Shown: positions 1-13,200 of the stretch, one piece after another
Layout of the letters: each line of letters starts with the position of its first letter
Numbering within the stretch: position 1 is the first letter of the stretch
NCBI GenBank assembly: GCA_946902875.1
Contig: OX336349.1
Coordinates: forward strand, 15,275,891-15,339,890
Direction of reading: 5' to 3'
Origin: Nematopogon swammerdamellus
Taxonomy: Eukaryota > Arthropoda > Insecta > Lepidoptera > Adelidae
DNA length: 64,000 nt
The notes under the pieces: model-generated
Told to the model about the DNA's origin: nothing
Databases searched by the model: none
What the model saw: only the letters and a program-made list of their open reading frames with translations
Made by a program: the position numbers and the translations under genes

Positions 1-826
1 TGCATCACAAAAATCACGTGACTGCTTAATTTAATACATGACAGCGATAAATGCTTTGTCACCGTTTTTGACGAAAAGTCCATGTCAAGTCCATTTTACT
101 TTCATCACAAATTGGGCACTTTACCATTTTCAGCCTGAATGTAATCCCATATCAAAATAGTCATTTAAATTGAACACATTTTAAACCCATGTTCAAAAAG
201 TGAAAGTTTCAGTTTGGAATATAAAAATGTGACTTGTACAAATACGTACGAGGGGTACAATTAGGATAGGACAGCTTACCTACTCGTACTATATCTGTAG
301 GTATGTTGAAACAGACACCCATATGCCATATGTCAATGGAACATAATATAATTTGTTTGTACAGTTCACAATTGACAAATTTTTTTCCCCAACCCCAAAC
401 GTCCACTTGTGAAAAAGTTTGTTTTAAATGTTTCTGCAAAAATGCAGAACATATTTGTCCCACTCAACTTTGTACACAACACTTTCGCATTGTTCAATCA
501 TTGTACAGGTTTCACCATAGCCATTCATTTCTCAGAGTTAAATTTGTACACAGAAACGTTTTGGATATTGTACAGGTCTTTGCACGGTTACTTTTTCCAC
601 TGGAGTAGGCGGCAAAATACCTCCACGCAAGCCCTGGAGATATAGTGGGCAATGTCAAGACAGACACGATCTCGCGCAATGGAAATCATGGCAAATCTCT
701 ACTTACAGTCGCAGCCGAGAGAACGAGTCCTATAGAACAGGACATGTGTTGTGACATGTCACGCATAATGGATTGCTATTCCAGGAGGAGATCCAGGGGA
801 GATGGGCATTAACAGGAGAGGCACAT
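1..826. other. No recognised gene; region downstream of Tab2
   Basis: AT-rich sequence with several short open frames on both strands that look random. It may hold the Tab2 3' UTR. Confidence 0.4.
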
Positions 827-1215
827 TCATACGCAGGCTGGATTCGCTTGTCTCTCCCCGTGCACGTCGGCCGCTGTGCCCAGCAGCATGTTATTCTCGA
901 TGAGCTGATGGGCGTCGGCGCGCGTGAGCGACCCGACGCCCGAGTCGAGGGAGCGGGAGGGGTCGGTGTGCATCACAGGCGCGTGCCTACCTAGCAGGAT
1001 GCGCGGCATGTCGCACTCCTCGCACTTGTTGAGGAGGCCGTGGTTGCGGAACGTGCACACGTGGCACTGCCAGGAGGGCGCGTCGTCGGTGCCGGGTGGC
1101 GCGGGCGCGGGCCGCGAGGGCGCCGCGCGCGGCACCGCCGCCCCCGCCGCCGCACCGCCCCCGTGCTCGCCGGCGCCGGTGTATAGGTTCGTGTAGTACT
1201 CGTCGCTCTCCCGCT
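827..1215 (-). CDS. Tab2: Tab2 last coding exon (NZF zinc finger)
   Basis: Acceptor TTTGTAG|AG at 1216/1215; stop TGA at 829-827. It contains the four-cysteine NZF (C580, C583, C594, C597 of the joined protein) with the T-F pair and following residues used for ubiquitin binding in this family. The tail after the finger is polar with no recognised domain. No TTTATT (minus-strand AATAAA) occurs between the stop and the window edge; a minus-strand ATTAAA lies at 35-30, so the 3' end is not settled. Confidence 0.86.
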
Positions 1216-4200
1216 CTACAAACAAACACATTTTTGTAGAACAAACTCTAAACTCCCGGCAATTTCTATGAAATGAAATGAATTTCCTGGAATGAAAGGT
1301 CGGTCGAAACGGCTATGTAAATAGTTTGTATTTTCCGTCCAGTTCAGTGTAGCCGGCACGACCGAAGGGAAGCACTGACGTGGCACCAAGGTCACCCGGT
1401 GTTATGGGCTGACATCACGGATGTTGTAGGTGATGTAGCCAACCGTGTCAGTTTCAATAAAAAAAAAAATTTTTACATGACTGCAGGATGCAAGTGGCAA
1501 GGTCGTTTTGTTACTGTGAACAGTTAGTTACACAATGTTTGCTTCATTGAAGGAAAATTCCTGTGAGGAAACATAGAACCTTTTAGCCATTAGGCATTAA
1601 GTCTGCTTTTTCTCAACTTTTTGTGTTGTGCAATAAAGTATATGTATATATTTTCATTTCATTACAACCAATCTGTAGCCATTGGTTAACTGAGGTATTA
1701 AACTTCTTGTTAGGTATGAATTTTGTTTTGTGATATTCAGGAATTCAGTGTAGCAGACACAACCAAAGTGAAGCACATTCCTTTTCCTACTAGCTCTATG
1801 TTCTGAATGTTCTCTATTTTATTGTGTAAATGAGGAAATAAAGGATATTATATTCTATTCTAGAAGGAAGTTACCTACACCCGTTACACCTGTACTGTGT
1901 GGGGTCGGTACTTAATAAGAATAGTCCCACTGCATCTCTCCCCGTGCATGTCGTAAAAGGCGACTAAGGGATAAGCGGCCTGCAGACACCCCGGTCGACT
2001 TGTGGCTTCCATGGAAGACATAGGCTGGCTGGGGTAGCTGGAGACTGCGGGGTTTTGCACGAAGGTCCCCAACCAAGCGGGATTAGTTTGCAGGCCTAGA
2101 GCCAACCCCAAACCAAAACAACAACAACAACAACCCGTTACACCTAGTTGCAACAGAGCCTGGTGTTATGGGCTGATATCATGGGTGTAGTAGGTAATGT
2201 AGCCGTGTATCGTATGGCGGGCCCATGGCGGGTACTTTAAAAGAATAGCCCCACTGCATCTCTCCCCGTGTATGTCGTAACAGGCGACTGAGGGATATGA
2301 CTCCCTTCTTATATTACTAGGTGGTAGGGTTTAACCCGCCCGGGTTGGTACCACCGCACTGAATGAAAGGTCGGTCGAAACGGCTATGTAAATAGTTTGT
2401 GTTTTCCGTCCTGTTCAGTGTAGCCGGCACAACCGAAGGGAAGCACTGACGTGGCACCAAGTTCAGCCGGTGTTATGGGCTGACATCACGGATGTTGTAG
2501 GTGATGTAACCAACCGGGTCAATTTCCATAAAAAAAAAAAAAATAAAAAAAAAATGCATCCAAGAAACAAAACAAATTTAACATTAAGGCAGGCTTTTAT
2601 TCGATACAAAATTGGCAACTCTGTAGCAACCAGCTGCAGGAGTAGCGATCTCCAGCTCGGCGAGACTGACCGTGGCCGGCGTTCTGTATGTCGAGTGCGC
2701 GCGTCATGCGCTGACACTGCTCGCGGAGCCACTCCACGTCCTGGCGGAGGCGGCGTGCGGCGGCGGCGGGCGCCAGCGGCGCCGCCAGCACGGCCGCCTC
2801 GCGCGCCACCCGCCCCAGGCGCTCCCGCTCCCGCCCCAGCTCCTCCACCAGCAGCCTCTTGCGCGCGCGCTGACGCGCTATCAGCGAGCCGTCTGCAATC
2901 GACAAGCCGACACCATGTAGGTACTCTCACAACATATTTATATCATATCAACGACGTCGACAGACGCCCATAGGCCAGAATGACACACATAGGCGCCGAC
3001 TCCGTGGGTGCTCGGGGGCTCCAGCACCAACGAGCGGTGGGTCGTGGGTGCACCCACGACGATAGATATAACTGATCAGTAATCGCAACTGAGCTACGAT
3101 GGAAGTGCCTTATTTCCTTCCGTTTGTAGGAAGGAAATTCGGCCGCATTTACACATATTCACACTAGTGGCGCGGCGAATAGCGAACGTTATAGTACTTC
3201 TATATTATTCTATACCACACAATATATTTTAGGTGCACTACAGTATATTCGTGCGAATGTTTTGCGAATCCATGCTGACAGGTGCCGGGAGAATTAGAGA
3301 AAAATTGGAGAAGTGTATGTCCAGCAGTGGACGGCAACACGCTGATGATGATGATTGATCAATCTAGGATTTTATACTTATCTTCTTTTCTTCTCTTCTA
3401 TATCATTTAAAACAAGTGACTAAAGCAAAAAAAAAATTGCATGGGCACCCACGAGAATTTCTAAAAGTCGGCGCCCCTGGGCACACAAAACACAAACAAC
3501 CAGCTGTCCTTATCCTGCGTCAGGTATGCCTAACTAGAAATCATTCAAGTAAAATACGGTGGCCAAGAATAATATTAAGAAGAGAGAGTTGATAAAGCAG
3601 CTAAGGAAGGCTAAAGCCTCAGGAAAACTATGCCACCAATTAGCCAGAGCGATGAGATCTATCCTAAAACTCATCCAGAAAGTATCTGAGCAAATTACGG
3701 TTGCTGGCAATGAATTTCGAAAGGCTCAGAATATAGCAGCTTTCGAGAAGAACCCCTTTTATTTCGCCAAAAAAGCTTTTAAGGAACAGCAGGGTACAAT
3801 TAGGTTAAGTACGGACGAGATGTTCAACTACTTTAAATCCACATATACCACCCCGGAGGCAGATATAACTTACAGGGATCCACCAGCTCCAAAACCCAAA
3901 GAACCTGCTCTAGCATTTGATGCTGATTCACCGACGATGGAAGAGCTGGAATACCACATAAAAAGGAAACCAAATAGTTCCGCCCCGGGACCCGATGGCA
4001 TACCATACATCATATACAAAAAATGTCCATCAGTGCGGAAACACATGTTGAACATCTACAAAAGAATTTGGACGAACAGAGAAGTGCCAGACTGTCTTGG
4101 TAAAGCCGTGTTTGTTCTTCTACCAAAAAAGAAAGAAGTTACTGATCCCAAGGATATTAGACCTATAGCCCTTACGAACACAATTTCGAAAATATTCTTC

Positions 4201-7200
4201 TCCATTATACAGGCCAGACTACTCAAACACATGTGTACCAACGACTACTTACCGAAGAAGTACCAACGACTACTTACCGAAGAAGTACCAAAAAGGTTTT
4301 CTCCCAAGAGTTGCAGGGTGCCTCGAACATAATTCTTTGCTGACTGAATGTCTTAGAGATGCAAGGAAGAATGAGAGACAATTAACTGCCACGTGGTTAG
4401 ACTTTGAAAACGCCTTCGGTTCGGTGCGCCATGAGTTACTATTAAAGGCGCTAGAGTGGTATAATGTGCCACCTCTGATCTGTAATATAATAGCCTCCTA
4501 CTACAAAAAACTTTCCTTTGTAATACAAGTAAAAGGCGAAACGGAGAAGACACCGGAAATTCGTTACGGCATAGGACTTTTCCAGGGTTGCTGCCTCTCT
4601 CCTGTCACATTTAACATTGTTATCAACATTCTAATTGATACGCTTGTCGTAAAAGAAAAGAAATGGGGATACAGGTTCAAATATGGAGACACATATATGG
4701 CGGCCATCCTGGCATTTGCGGATGATATTACGCTGTTAACCCGCAATCCAAAACAAAATCAGTCGCTTCTTAAGGTGGTGGATGACTATTGTGAATGGAC
4801 CAAAGGGATGAAGATAAAACCAGCGAAGTGCTACTGTTTGAGCTTAACCAGGAAAGGTTCAAAGTTTACCTCGAGCAATCCAGGTTTGACAGTAGCCGGA
4901 AAACCAATCGCAACCGTGGCTGATGAAGCTCCTTTTAAATTCTTGGGCAAAAGGATCACCAGCAGAGGAAAGGAGCATCCTACTGATGATATTGTCCAAC
5001 TTTTCGAAGAGAGCCTCCGCCAAACTGACAATCTTCCCCTCCTGGGTACACAAAAGGCATGGATTTACGATAACTACCTGACATCAAAACTTTCATGGCC
5101 ATTTCTCGTCTACGACTTCACAAAGCAAAACCTGACTAAATTAGACTCGTATGTGACCAGATTCCTGAAATCATGGTTTGGACTGGCTCACCCGGCTGAC
5201 TCGTCAACGCTATACAGATCTCACAATAACTTTGGACTGAACATTAAGAAACCGTCGATATTTTATCAAAAGGCGAGAATAGCCAAACGATGTATACTCA
5301 AAGACTCCAATGATAGCGCTATTCAAGCCTTACCCAACACATCACTATCAGATGAACTGGAATCGAGACTCGACTTCTACAAATCATTCCAAGTTGGTAC
5401 ACGCACCAATAGATCTGGATTGGGCATAGAAACAGCAAAGTCTGATAAAGAAATACTGAAAGGTTTTGCTCAGGAGGACATGGAACAAGGCTTCAAACTT
5501 CACGCCTTAAACCTAGAAATGCAGAATGATTGGCTAACAGTGGGTGACTTCTGCATCCCTCCCGCATTGAAGTGGAAATCCATAATATACAACTGGTCCC
5601 CTGAGCTGCTTAAGTTCTACTTAAATGCATTCCAGCTTACTCTCCCCGACCCGAGTAACCTAGTTAGATGGGGGAAATCTACAAATAAACTATGCCCGTC
5701 ATGTAAGGAGTTCGTAGGCACGGCCAAACATTTGTTATGCGGATGCAAAATACTACTTGAGCGAGGCCAGTATTCCTACCGTCATGATAAAGTCCTCCAA
5801 ATCATCAGAGAGGCCATCAACCTGTCAATTGCACGGACCAGGAAAGGGCAAACCAGTAGCGGCTTCCAGAAGGTCAACTTTGTGAAACCTGGAGCCAATA
5901 AGCTGCCCAAAGATAGGACTAAACCTTCTTCAATTTTGGGAGCAGCAAAGGATTGGGAATTGTTGATGGACACACATGAGAAGCATTACCAAATGCCTTC
6001 GGAAATCTGTACCACAGCATTAAGACCGGATATACTCATATTCTCAAAAGCGACAAAGCATGTAGTACTTGTTGAACTTACAGTTCCATGGGAAAGTAAC
6101 ATACCGAAGGACCACAACATCAAACTTAACAAGTACTGCAACTTAGTAGACCGGATTGTGAGAAACGGATTCAAGACTGATCTCTTCGCTGTGGAAGTCG
6201 GAGCAAGGGGACTACCAGCGAAGTCGCTCTACAGTCTCTTCAAGAATCTAGGGCTCCCAAGATCGACGCTAAGCTCATATATGGAGAGAGCTTCGAAAAC
6301 GTCACTGGAAGCATCCTACAGAATATGGATAGGTAGAGAGAGGGAGGTCGAGAGCGGGACTGGTGGTTTCCCCGCGTCCTAGTCAACGCAGACTAGCTGA
6401 CGAGGGCTTGAAGCGAGCCGAAACGTGAAGCATGCGCGGGAAATTTAGAGTGGCCACTCGCTAGTCCCGGCCTCGATTAATACCCTCCTCTACTGCCGAT
6501 GGGCCCGGATATGTTCGGTGAAGCCATCGTAAGCTTAGATCCACACCTTCCAAGAGTCATCAAATACATTTCTAAAAACCAATTATAATTAAAAATTGTC
6601 AAAAAATACTTTACCATAACAGACAGAGTTAGAGGAAGGTTTATTCATACACAGCTTCCTCATAGCCAATTCATAAAACTGTCCAAAGCTAATGCCAGAT
6701 ACGCACAACACTCGCATCTTTCAAATTGCAAATGCACACATTAGTATGCAAATGTGAAGCAAAGTTGGACAACCGTTAACCACAAGATGTCGCCTGCAGT
6801 ATATACCTACTTATGTTATTTGAGTCATAGGTTCACGGACATTATACTTGAATATTATAGTAACTTGTTATTTATTTGTATTCTCTTTATTTCATAGTAG
6901 CTTAAAGAGGTTTTATTTTTTGGTCATAATCAACATAACCGCGAGCGACAGAAACAATTTACGTTGTTTCAAAACTTTACGAACAAAGACAGTGTAAAAC
7001 AACATTTAAAGTGACATTCAAATTTTTCACGAAACTTAATCATTTTTACTGGGGGTTTCAATTATTAATAGTATCATAATAATTCAATTGACTTATTTTA
7101 TAAAAAATGTACATACATAAGCAGCTATAAGCAAACATGTTCTTTAAAATGAACTGGTATAAAACTCTATTATTCAAGTACCTAAACTAAACCACGGTTG

Positions 7201-10200
7201 AAAAATGATTTCTCTAGCTAGGGAATCCGGCTTAACTATCTCTCTGGTTGTGAGATATGCCAGATCACGATCTTTCTTCAAGTAAGGGGATGAGCAAGTG
7301 ATTGAAAACATTGTGGCCACATAAATCAATATTGGGTTAATGTCTTAGAGATGAATGAAGTTTTATTAGCCTAGCTCTGTGGTTTAGTTACTTCTACAAA
7401 AACGTTTTATCAACTGTTTGTACAAATAAAAATCGATAGAAAATCGGCAACGCTAGCTCACACACATACGCTAGCTATACCAACACAGTCAAGGTGCATA
7501 GTCCACCTCATTCATGTATCAATACGTGCATATTGCAGCAATATTCGGGAAAACGTCACTGGAAGCATCCTACAGAATATGGATAGGTAGAGAGAGGGAG
7601 GTCGAGAGCGGGACTGGTGGTTTCCCCGCGTCCTAGTCAACGCAGACTAGCTGACGAGGGCTTGAAGCGAGCCGAAACGTGAAGCATGCGCGGGAAATTT
7701 AGAGTGGCCACTCGCTAGTCCCGGCCTCGATTAATACCCTCCTCTACTGCCGATGGGCTCTGATATGTTCGGTGAAGCCATCGCAAGCTTAGATCCACAC
7801 CTTCATATTATGTAATAAGTTCAACTCATTCGTATTTCTAACTGACCTTTAATATAAAGCATTTAATTTCTCGGCAGAAATGGCATTAAAGCAGGCAGAC
7901 CGAGTGTGTATAAAACGTTCGTCCAAACAAGGAAAAACGAGCGACTGTGTGGACGTAAGTTTATCTATGTTTTCTTCTGAGATGATGACATAATGTCGCA
8001 AACTTCCACCTACCTGCCTTTATGTATGAGAACTTGATGTATCAACATTAAAGTATTATGCGGTATTGTTTTGTGTAAATTGAATTACATACATGTGGAA
8101 TAAATTTAATTTACAGGAAGCGCATGCAGTAACATTTCACCTGACCGTATGTGGCTAAAGGTGTCCACAGACATTTGCTAGTGATTAAGGGTTGTGATCC
8201 TCATTCCGGCTTGATGGATGCCTTTTAGGTTTAACTCCACTTGACCGAGTCACCCATAAGGTGTCTAGCGACGCCCATGAACATTCGGTCGCATGTGGGG
8301 GTTGTGAATGCAATGCCGACCTGACATGTGCCTATTCACGCCCCTTTTGAAGGACACTAATAATACAAGATAACCTCAGGTCATACTTGCAGGGAAATTG
8401 ATGGACAGGGGAGCATTGCAGATTTTTCCGTTTTGTAATGAATGATATACAAATCTGATTTGTTCATATGCTACACGTTCGTACGTATGATAACTCGATC
8501 TGAAGTCCCCTTAATCCTTTCATCTGGCCGTGTCGTGACAGAATACTGAGAAGTGTAAAGTGAACATATTTTGTCGCAAATTCTCAAGATAAGAGGCAGC
8601 TCCTATCATGAGACTGATAACAATCTGTATACAAACTGAGAAATTAAGCCTTTCTGGATATTAACTTAAAGCTGGACTAAATTATTACACGATATGCGGA
8701 GGCCCACAGGCCCACTTTTCTCTGGAACTAAAAAAATCTTCTAAGCTTCTTGTACCTTAATATTAAAATTATCATGTTTATTAAATAATTTTACTATTTT
8801 CACTTAAATATACACACCACCTGTAAATCCTTTATTTACAGGTTTGCCAACTTGTGCAGTGCACTCCCACATGCACCCTTTCCTCCAATGTACAGTCTAA
8901 GGTCCTTCAAACACAATGTGAAGGCTGACACTGGACTCAAGAAAGACTTGTGGCCTTGTGGGGTTGTCAACTTTATCTAGTATAGAAAATTTGTTTTGAT
9001 TAAAAATTACACAAATTACATTATTGTATTATTTTGTATTGATTTTTTTAAAGGGCGCCGTTCCTGTCGTACGCCTAGAGCACCAAGTTTGCTTTGGCCG
9101 GCGCTGATTCGCAGTCCCCGTAAATATTGGAATGCCCGTGGGTCCCATCAGACTACACCTCTGGTTAGTCTGGCGTGTGCCATATGTCGTGCTTCCCATA
9201 AAAAAAAATTTAAACCATAAGAATACACAGAAATGAGGAAAGAGAAAAAAACGGCCAAGTGCGAGTCGAACTCGCGCACTGAGGGTTCCGTATCGCCATG
9301 TCATGGTTTGCGCCACTCACGCGCTTCATACTCTTTTCGGTAGATGGCGGGCATACACTTTTTAGTTTCTTCTATGTGAACCCCCGTGAATTTTTTACTT
9401 TTTCTTATTTTTATTATTTGTTGTTATATCGGCCATAATAACACATATTCTGTGAAAATTTCAATGGGCTACCTATTACGGTTCAAAACATACAGCCTCG
9501 GAGAGACAGACAGAATAGGGTCCCGTACGACGGATATGGAACCCTAAAAAAGGGACCAGAACCTAGTGAATAACTTCAATAGATTCTGAATTAATCAATC
9601 TTCAAAATTATTTTCTGAAACATTTTGATGTCCGCGACAAGGAGATAACATTCAAGGAATAACAGAGATAAACATTAGGTAAGTAGGTACCTATACACCT
9701 ACTTTAAAATACAGCATACTTTTAATTTTTCTTTACATATTATGTATGTACATAATTTCTTATTTAGATAGAAGCTAAGCTGAAAATAAAGAGAAGTATG
9801 TACATTATGATAAAATCAAATCACCTAATGTAATGTGTTTAACATGCAACATACAACCAGGCGATGTTACCATCATAATCTATTTTTCCATTAGTTTTGA
9901 ACTATTTGACAGGCGTTTGTCAATAGAGCATATTTTAATTACTCGGTATTACTTAGAAATAAAATGGTCATTCCGACGGGTTTGACCCTAATTGCCTCTT
10001 GTACATGGTGCAAGGCTACAGTTTGATCGAAAGCTGATAAGCTACCAACTAACTATGTCAAAGTTCTAAAGGTCAAGTTGCATTGAGTTATGTCTTTTAG
10101 ATTTTTTTTATGGACAACCGGCAAGGGTCCCTGTGCCCAAAAGTTCAATACAAGATCAAACAGAGCCAATTCGCGAAACCACGCTCAGAGAGGCGCCATG

Positions 10201-13200
10201 CCAGCTATTAGACGGACAAAAAGATCGATCTATAACTTATACAGTTATAGTGGTCCAAATTTTTTTTTTAGATGGAGGACATCATGGCTCATTTAAAAAA
10301 AAAACATTAGTTCCGCGAAAATCTATAGTTTAGAAGTTACGATTTTTTAAAACTTTTTTTGAAATTTCTCTATTTTAGTCACATAAACCGCTCTAGCTGG
10401 ATATCTATTCCACAAAATCGAATAAAATTTGGTATGGAAGTAGAGGAGACATGTAGCTAGCACGTAATGAATAGTTTTAGGTTTACTCCTAGACTGTACT
10501 GTTGCTATAGCCCTTTCAGTGAATTTTTGTTCAGTTTACATTAAAAGAGATAATTTTTGAAAAATCACTGTGAAAAAAAAAACTACTACCGGAGATTTGC
10601 CTATGCCCTTATAAACTACCTATAAATATCACAATTCTCCAGACCAAAAATTGTAGTGGTGTTACAATTGTAACATATTCAAAATTACCATCATTTGTAC
10701 AAAGTCACTACAAGAAAAAGTGACGATTACCTTAATATTTAAAATCTTCTTTTTTTTCACAACGTTAGTTCAACTACAATTTCACATTATTCACAAAGCT
10801 GTCTCTAACAGCGCTAATCTACACATAAAAAACTGTTTAGTAATGTTTTTAAAAAATAAGATTTTTAAAATTAAGGAATCACCACTTTTTATTGTAGTGA
10901 CTTCGTACAAATGATGTTAATTTTGAATATGTTACAATTGTAACACCACTACAATTTTTGGTCTGGAGAATTGTGATATGTATAGGTAGTTTTTAAGGGC
11001 ATTGGCAAATCTCCGGTAGTAAATTTTTTTCCACAGTGATTTTTCAAAAATTGATCAGTTTAATGTAAACTGAACAAAAATTCACTGAAAGGGCTATAGC
11101 AACAGTACAGTCTATGAGTAAACCTAAAAACTATTCATTACGTACTAGCTACATCTCTCCTCTACTTCCATACCAAATTTTATTCGATTTTGTGGAATAG
11201 ATATCCAACTAGAGCGGTTTATGTAACTAAAATAGAGAAATTTCAAAAAAAGTTTAAAAAAATCATAACTTCTAAACTATTGATTTTCGCGGAACTAATG
11301 TTTTTTTCAAATGAGTCAGCATGAGGTCCTCCATCCAAAAAAAAATTTTGGACCACTATAACTGGGCCACCCTGTATATAACTAAACCTGGTTAAAAAAT
11401 GTATACAAGCGGCGGGTGGCCGAGTGGTTTGGACATCGGCTTCTCATGCGCGAGGTCTGCCGTTCGAATCCGGTCAGCGTGTACCAATGAGTTTTTTCTG
11501 ACGAAAACATTTACATGCATACCTACACCTGCTGCTTCACCGTTCGGAACCGGTGTAAAACTGTAGGTTCCTTCCCTTGCCCCTTACTAGGTGGTAGGCT
11601 CAAATTGTAGCCGACTTGGTTGGTACCACCGTACTGGATGTAAGATGGCCGATTAGCAGCCTCGGATGCGTTCTCCTCTAGTCCAGTGTAGACAGCAATC
11701 CAGGGAAGTCTCCGGTATGGCACCTACCTTCTCAGAGGTGATATTGGGTGGTCGGAGCATGCGCTTTGGCCCCTCCGACTCAGCCAACCTTACCGGATTA
11801 CATAAAAAACAAAACCTAAGCAAACAAGAATTAGTGTTAGCTTGTATATTATCTACGCAAATAGTCTAGCTAGATATTAACAAATATCCGTGTGTAAATC
11901 TACCTGTTTAGTTATCATGTAAAAACAGATCGTAGAGGTATTTCCTATTAATATCAATTAAGTAAGTATGGTAGAGTGTAATGAATACATTTTGAATTGT
12001 ATTATATTATAGGTTTTGCCCGCGGCTTCGCTCGCGTGAAATTCGTATTTAAAAAGAAGAAAGTAAGTAAGCCCGCTACCTTACCTTTATTTCGGCGAGT
12101 GGAACAATTCGGTTTGTATGAGAGGCACATTTTAGCGTAGCAGGAACTGAATTTTATTCAGCCTATCCTGTGTCCCGGTGCTTGTACTATGTTTCATAGA
12201 ATTCGGATGATCGGTTTAAGAGTTATGGAAGAACATACATACAGAAAATATTTCTAAAAATCGTCAATTTAATTTAAGTATCAGGCTCCTACTACAAAAA
12301 ACTTTCCTTTGTAATACAAGTAAAAGGCGAAACGGAGAAGACACCGAACATTTGTTATGGCATAGGACTTTTCCAGGGTTGCTGCCTCTCTCCTGTCACA
12401 TTTTTTTTTATTGTTAGCTCGACATATGGCGCCGAGGCACCCATGAGGTGTCTAACGGCGCCCATGGACATTCGGCCGTATTCGGGGGTTGCGAATGCCA
12501 TGCCGGCCTGACAGGGGTGCCCATTCACGCCCCTCTTGAAGGACCCGAGACTGTACTTGGGGGGAAATATATGGGCGGGAGAGCGTTCCAGAGTTTACCG
12601 CTTCTGTAAAGTAAAGATCTGCAGAATCGATTGGTACGCATGCGTGGTAAGTCCAGCGTATAGGGATGCAATCCCTGCCCAGTGCGCGTGGTGCGGAGGT
12701 GGAAAGGGGACGGCGGGATCGTGTTAAACAGCTCCTCCGAGCACTCCCCATGGAATAAGCGATAGAACACACTTAGGGAGCCGACATCCCTACGGTGTTG
12801 CAGTGGTTCTAGATCGCGGGACACTTCGGGGTCACCCACTAGTCGCACGGCTCCTGGATCGAGTCCAGAGGCGCAAGCTGGTATTTGGCAGAGCCATCCC
12901 ACAGGTGCGAGCAGTACTCCAAGCAAGACCTGATCTGCGATTTATACAAAAGCAGCTTTTGGTCCACCGTGAAGTACCGTCGAAGCTTATTGAGTACGCC
13001 CAGCTTTTTAGAAGCCAGCTTGGCCTTCCCCTCGATGTGGCGACGATAGTTCAAGTCGTGCGACAGTTCGACTCTGAGGACCCCGAGGTGTTCGCTTAAT
13101 TTTAGCGACGTGCCTTAGAATGAAGGAGCCGGTGTGAACGCCGCTCTCTTCGCACTGAACGCGCAAACTTGTGTCTTGGAAGCGTTGATCTCGACCAAAT

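Larger units (their letters stand above)
3480..6550 (+). mobile_element. RLE-type (R2-like) non-LTR retrotransposon, nearly complete, frameshifted
   Basis: Reading frames 3559-4332 and 4337-6382 form one protein split by a 25-bp tandem duplication. RT motifs: SSAPGPDGIPY, RPIALTNTISK, WLDFENAFGSV (motif A), GLFQGCCLSPVTFN (B), AFADDITLL (C). At the C-terminus there is a CX2CX8HX4C finger (CPSC...H...C, about 5693-5735) and a restriction-like endonuclease signature (RPD at 6024-6032, ELTVPW at 6073-6090), which place it in the RLE group of LINEs (R2/R4/NeSL/Hero-like). The N-terminal DNA-binding fingers of such elements are not present, so the copy is probably 5'-truncated. A short 3' UTR runs from the TAG at 6380-6382 to about 6550, where homology with the second copy ends. 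It lies antisense in the first coding intron of Tab2. Confidence 0.85.

Noticed and set aside
11408..11480. tRNA-Leu/Ser gene
   Set aside because: A and B boxes are present, but the sequence continues into a SINE body found elsewhere and the acceptor stem does not close; treated as a SINE head.
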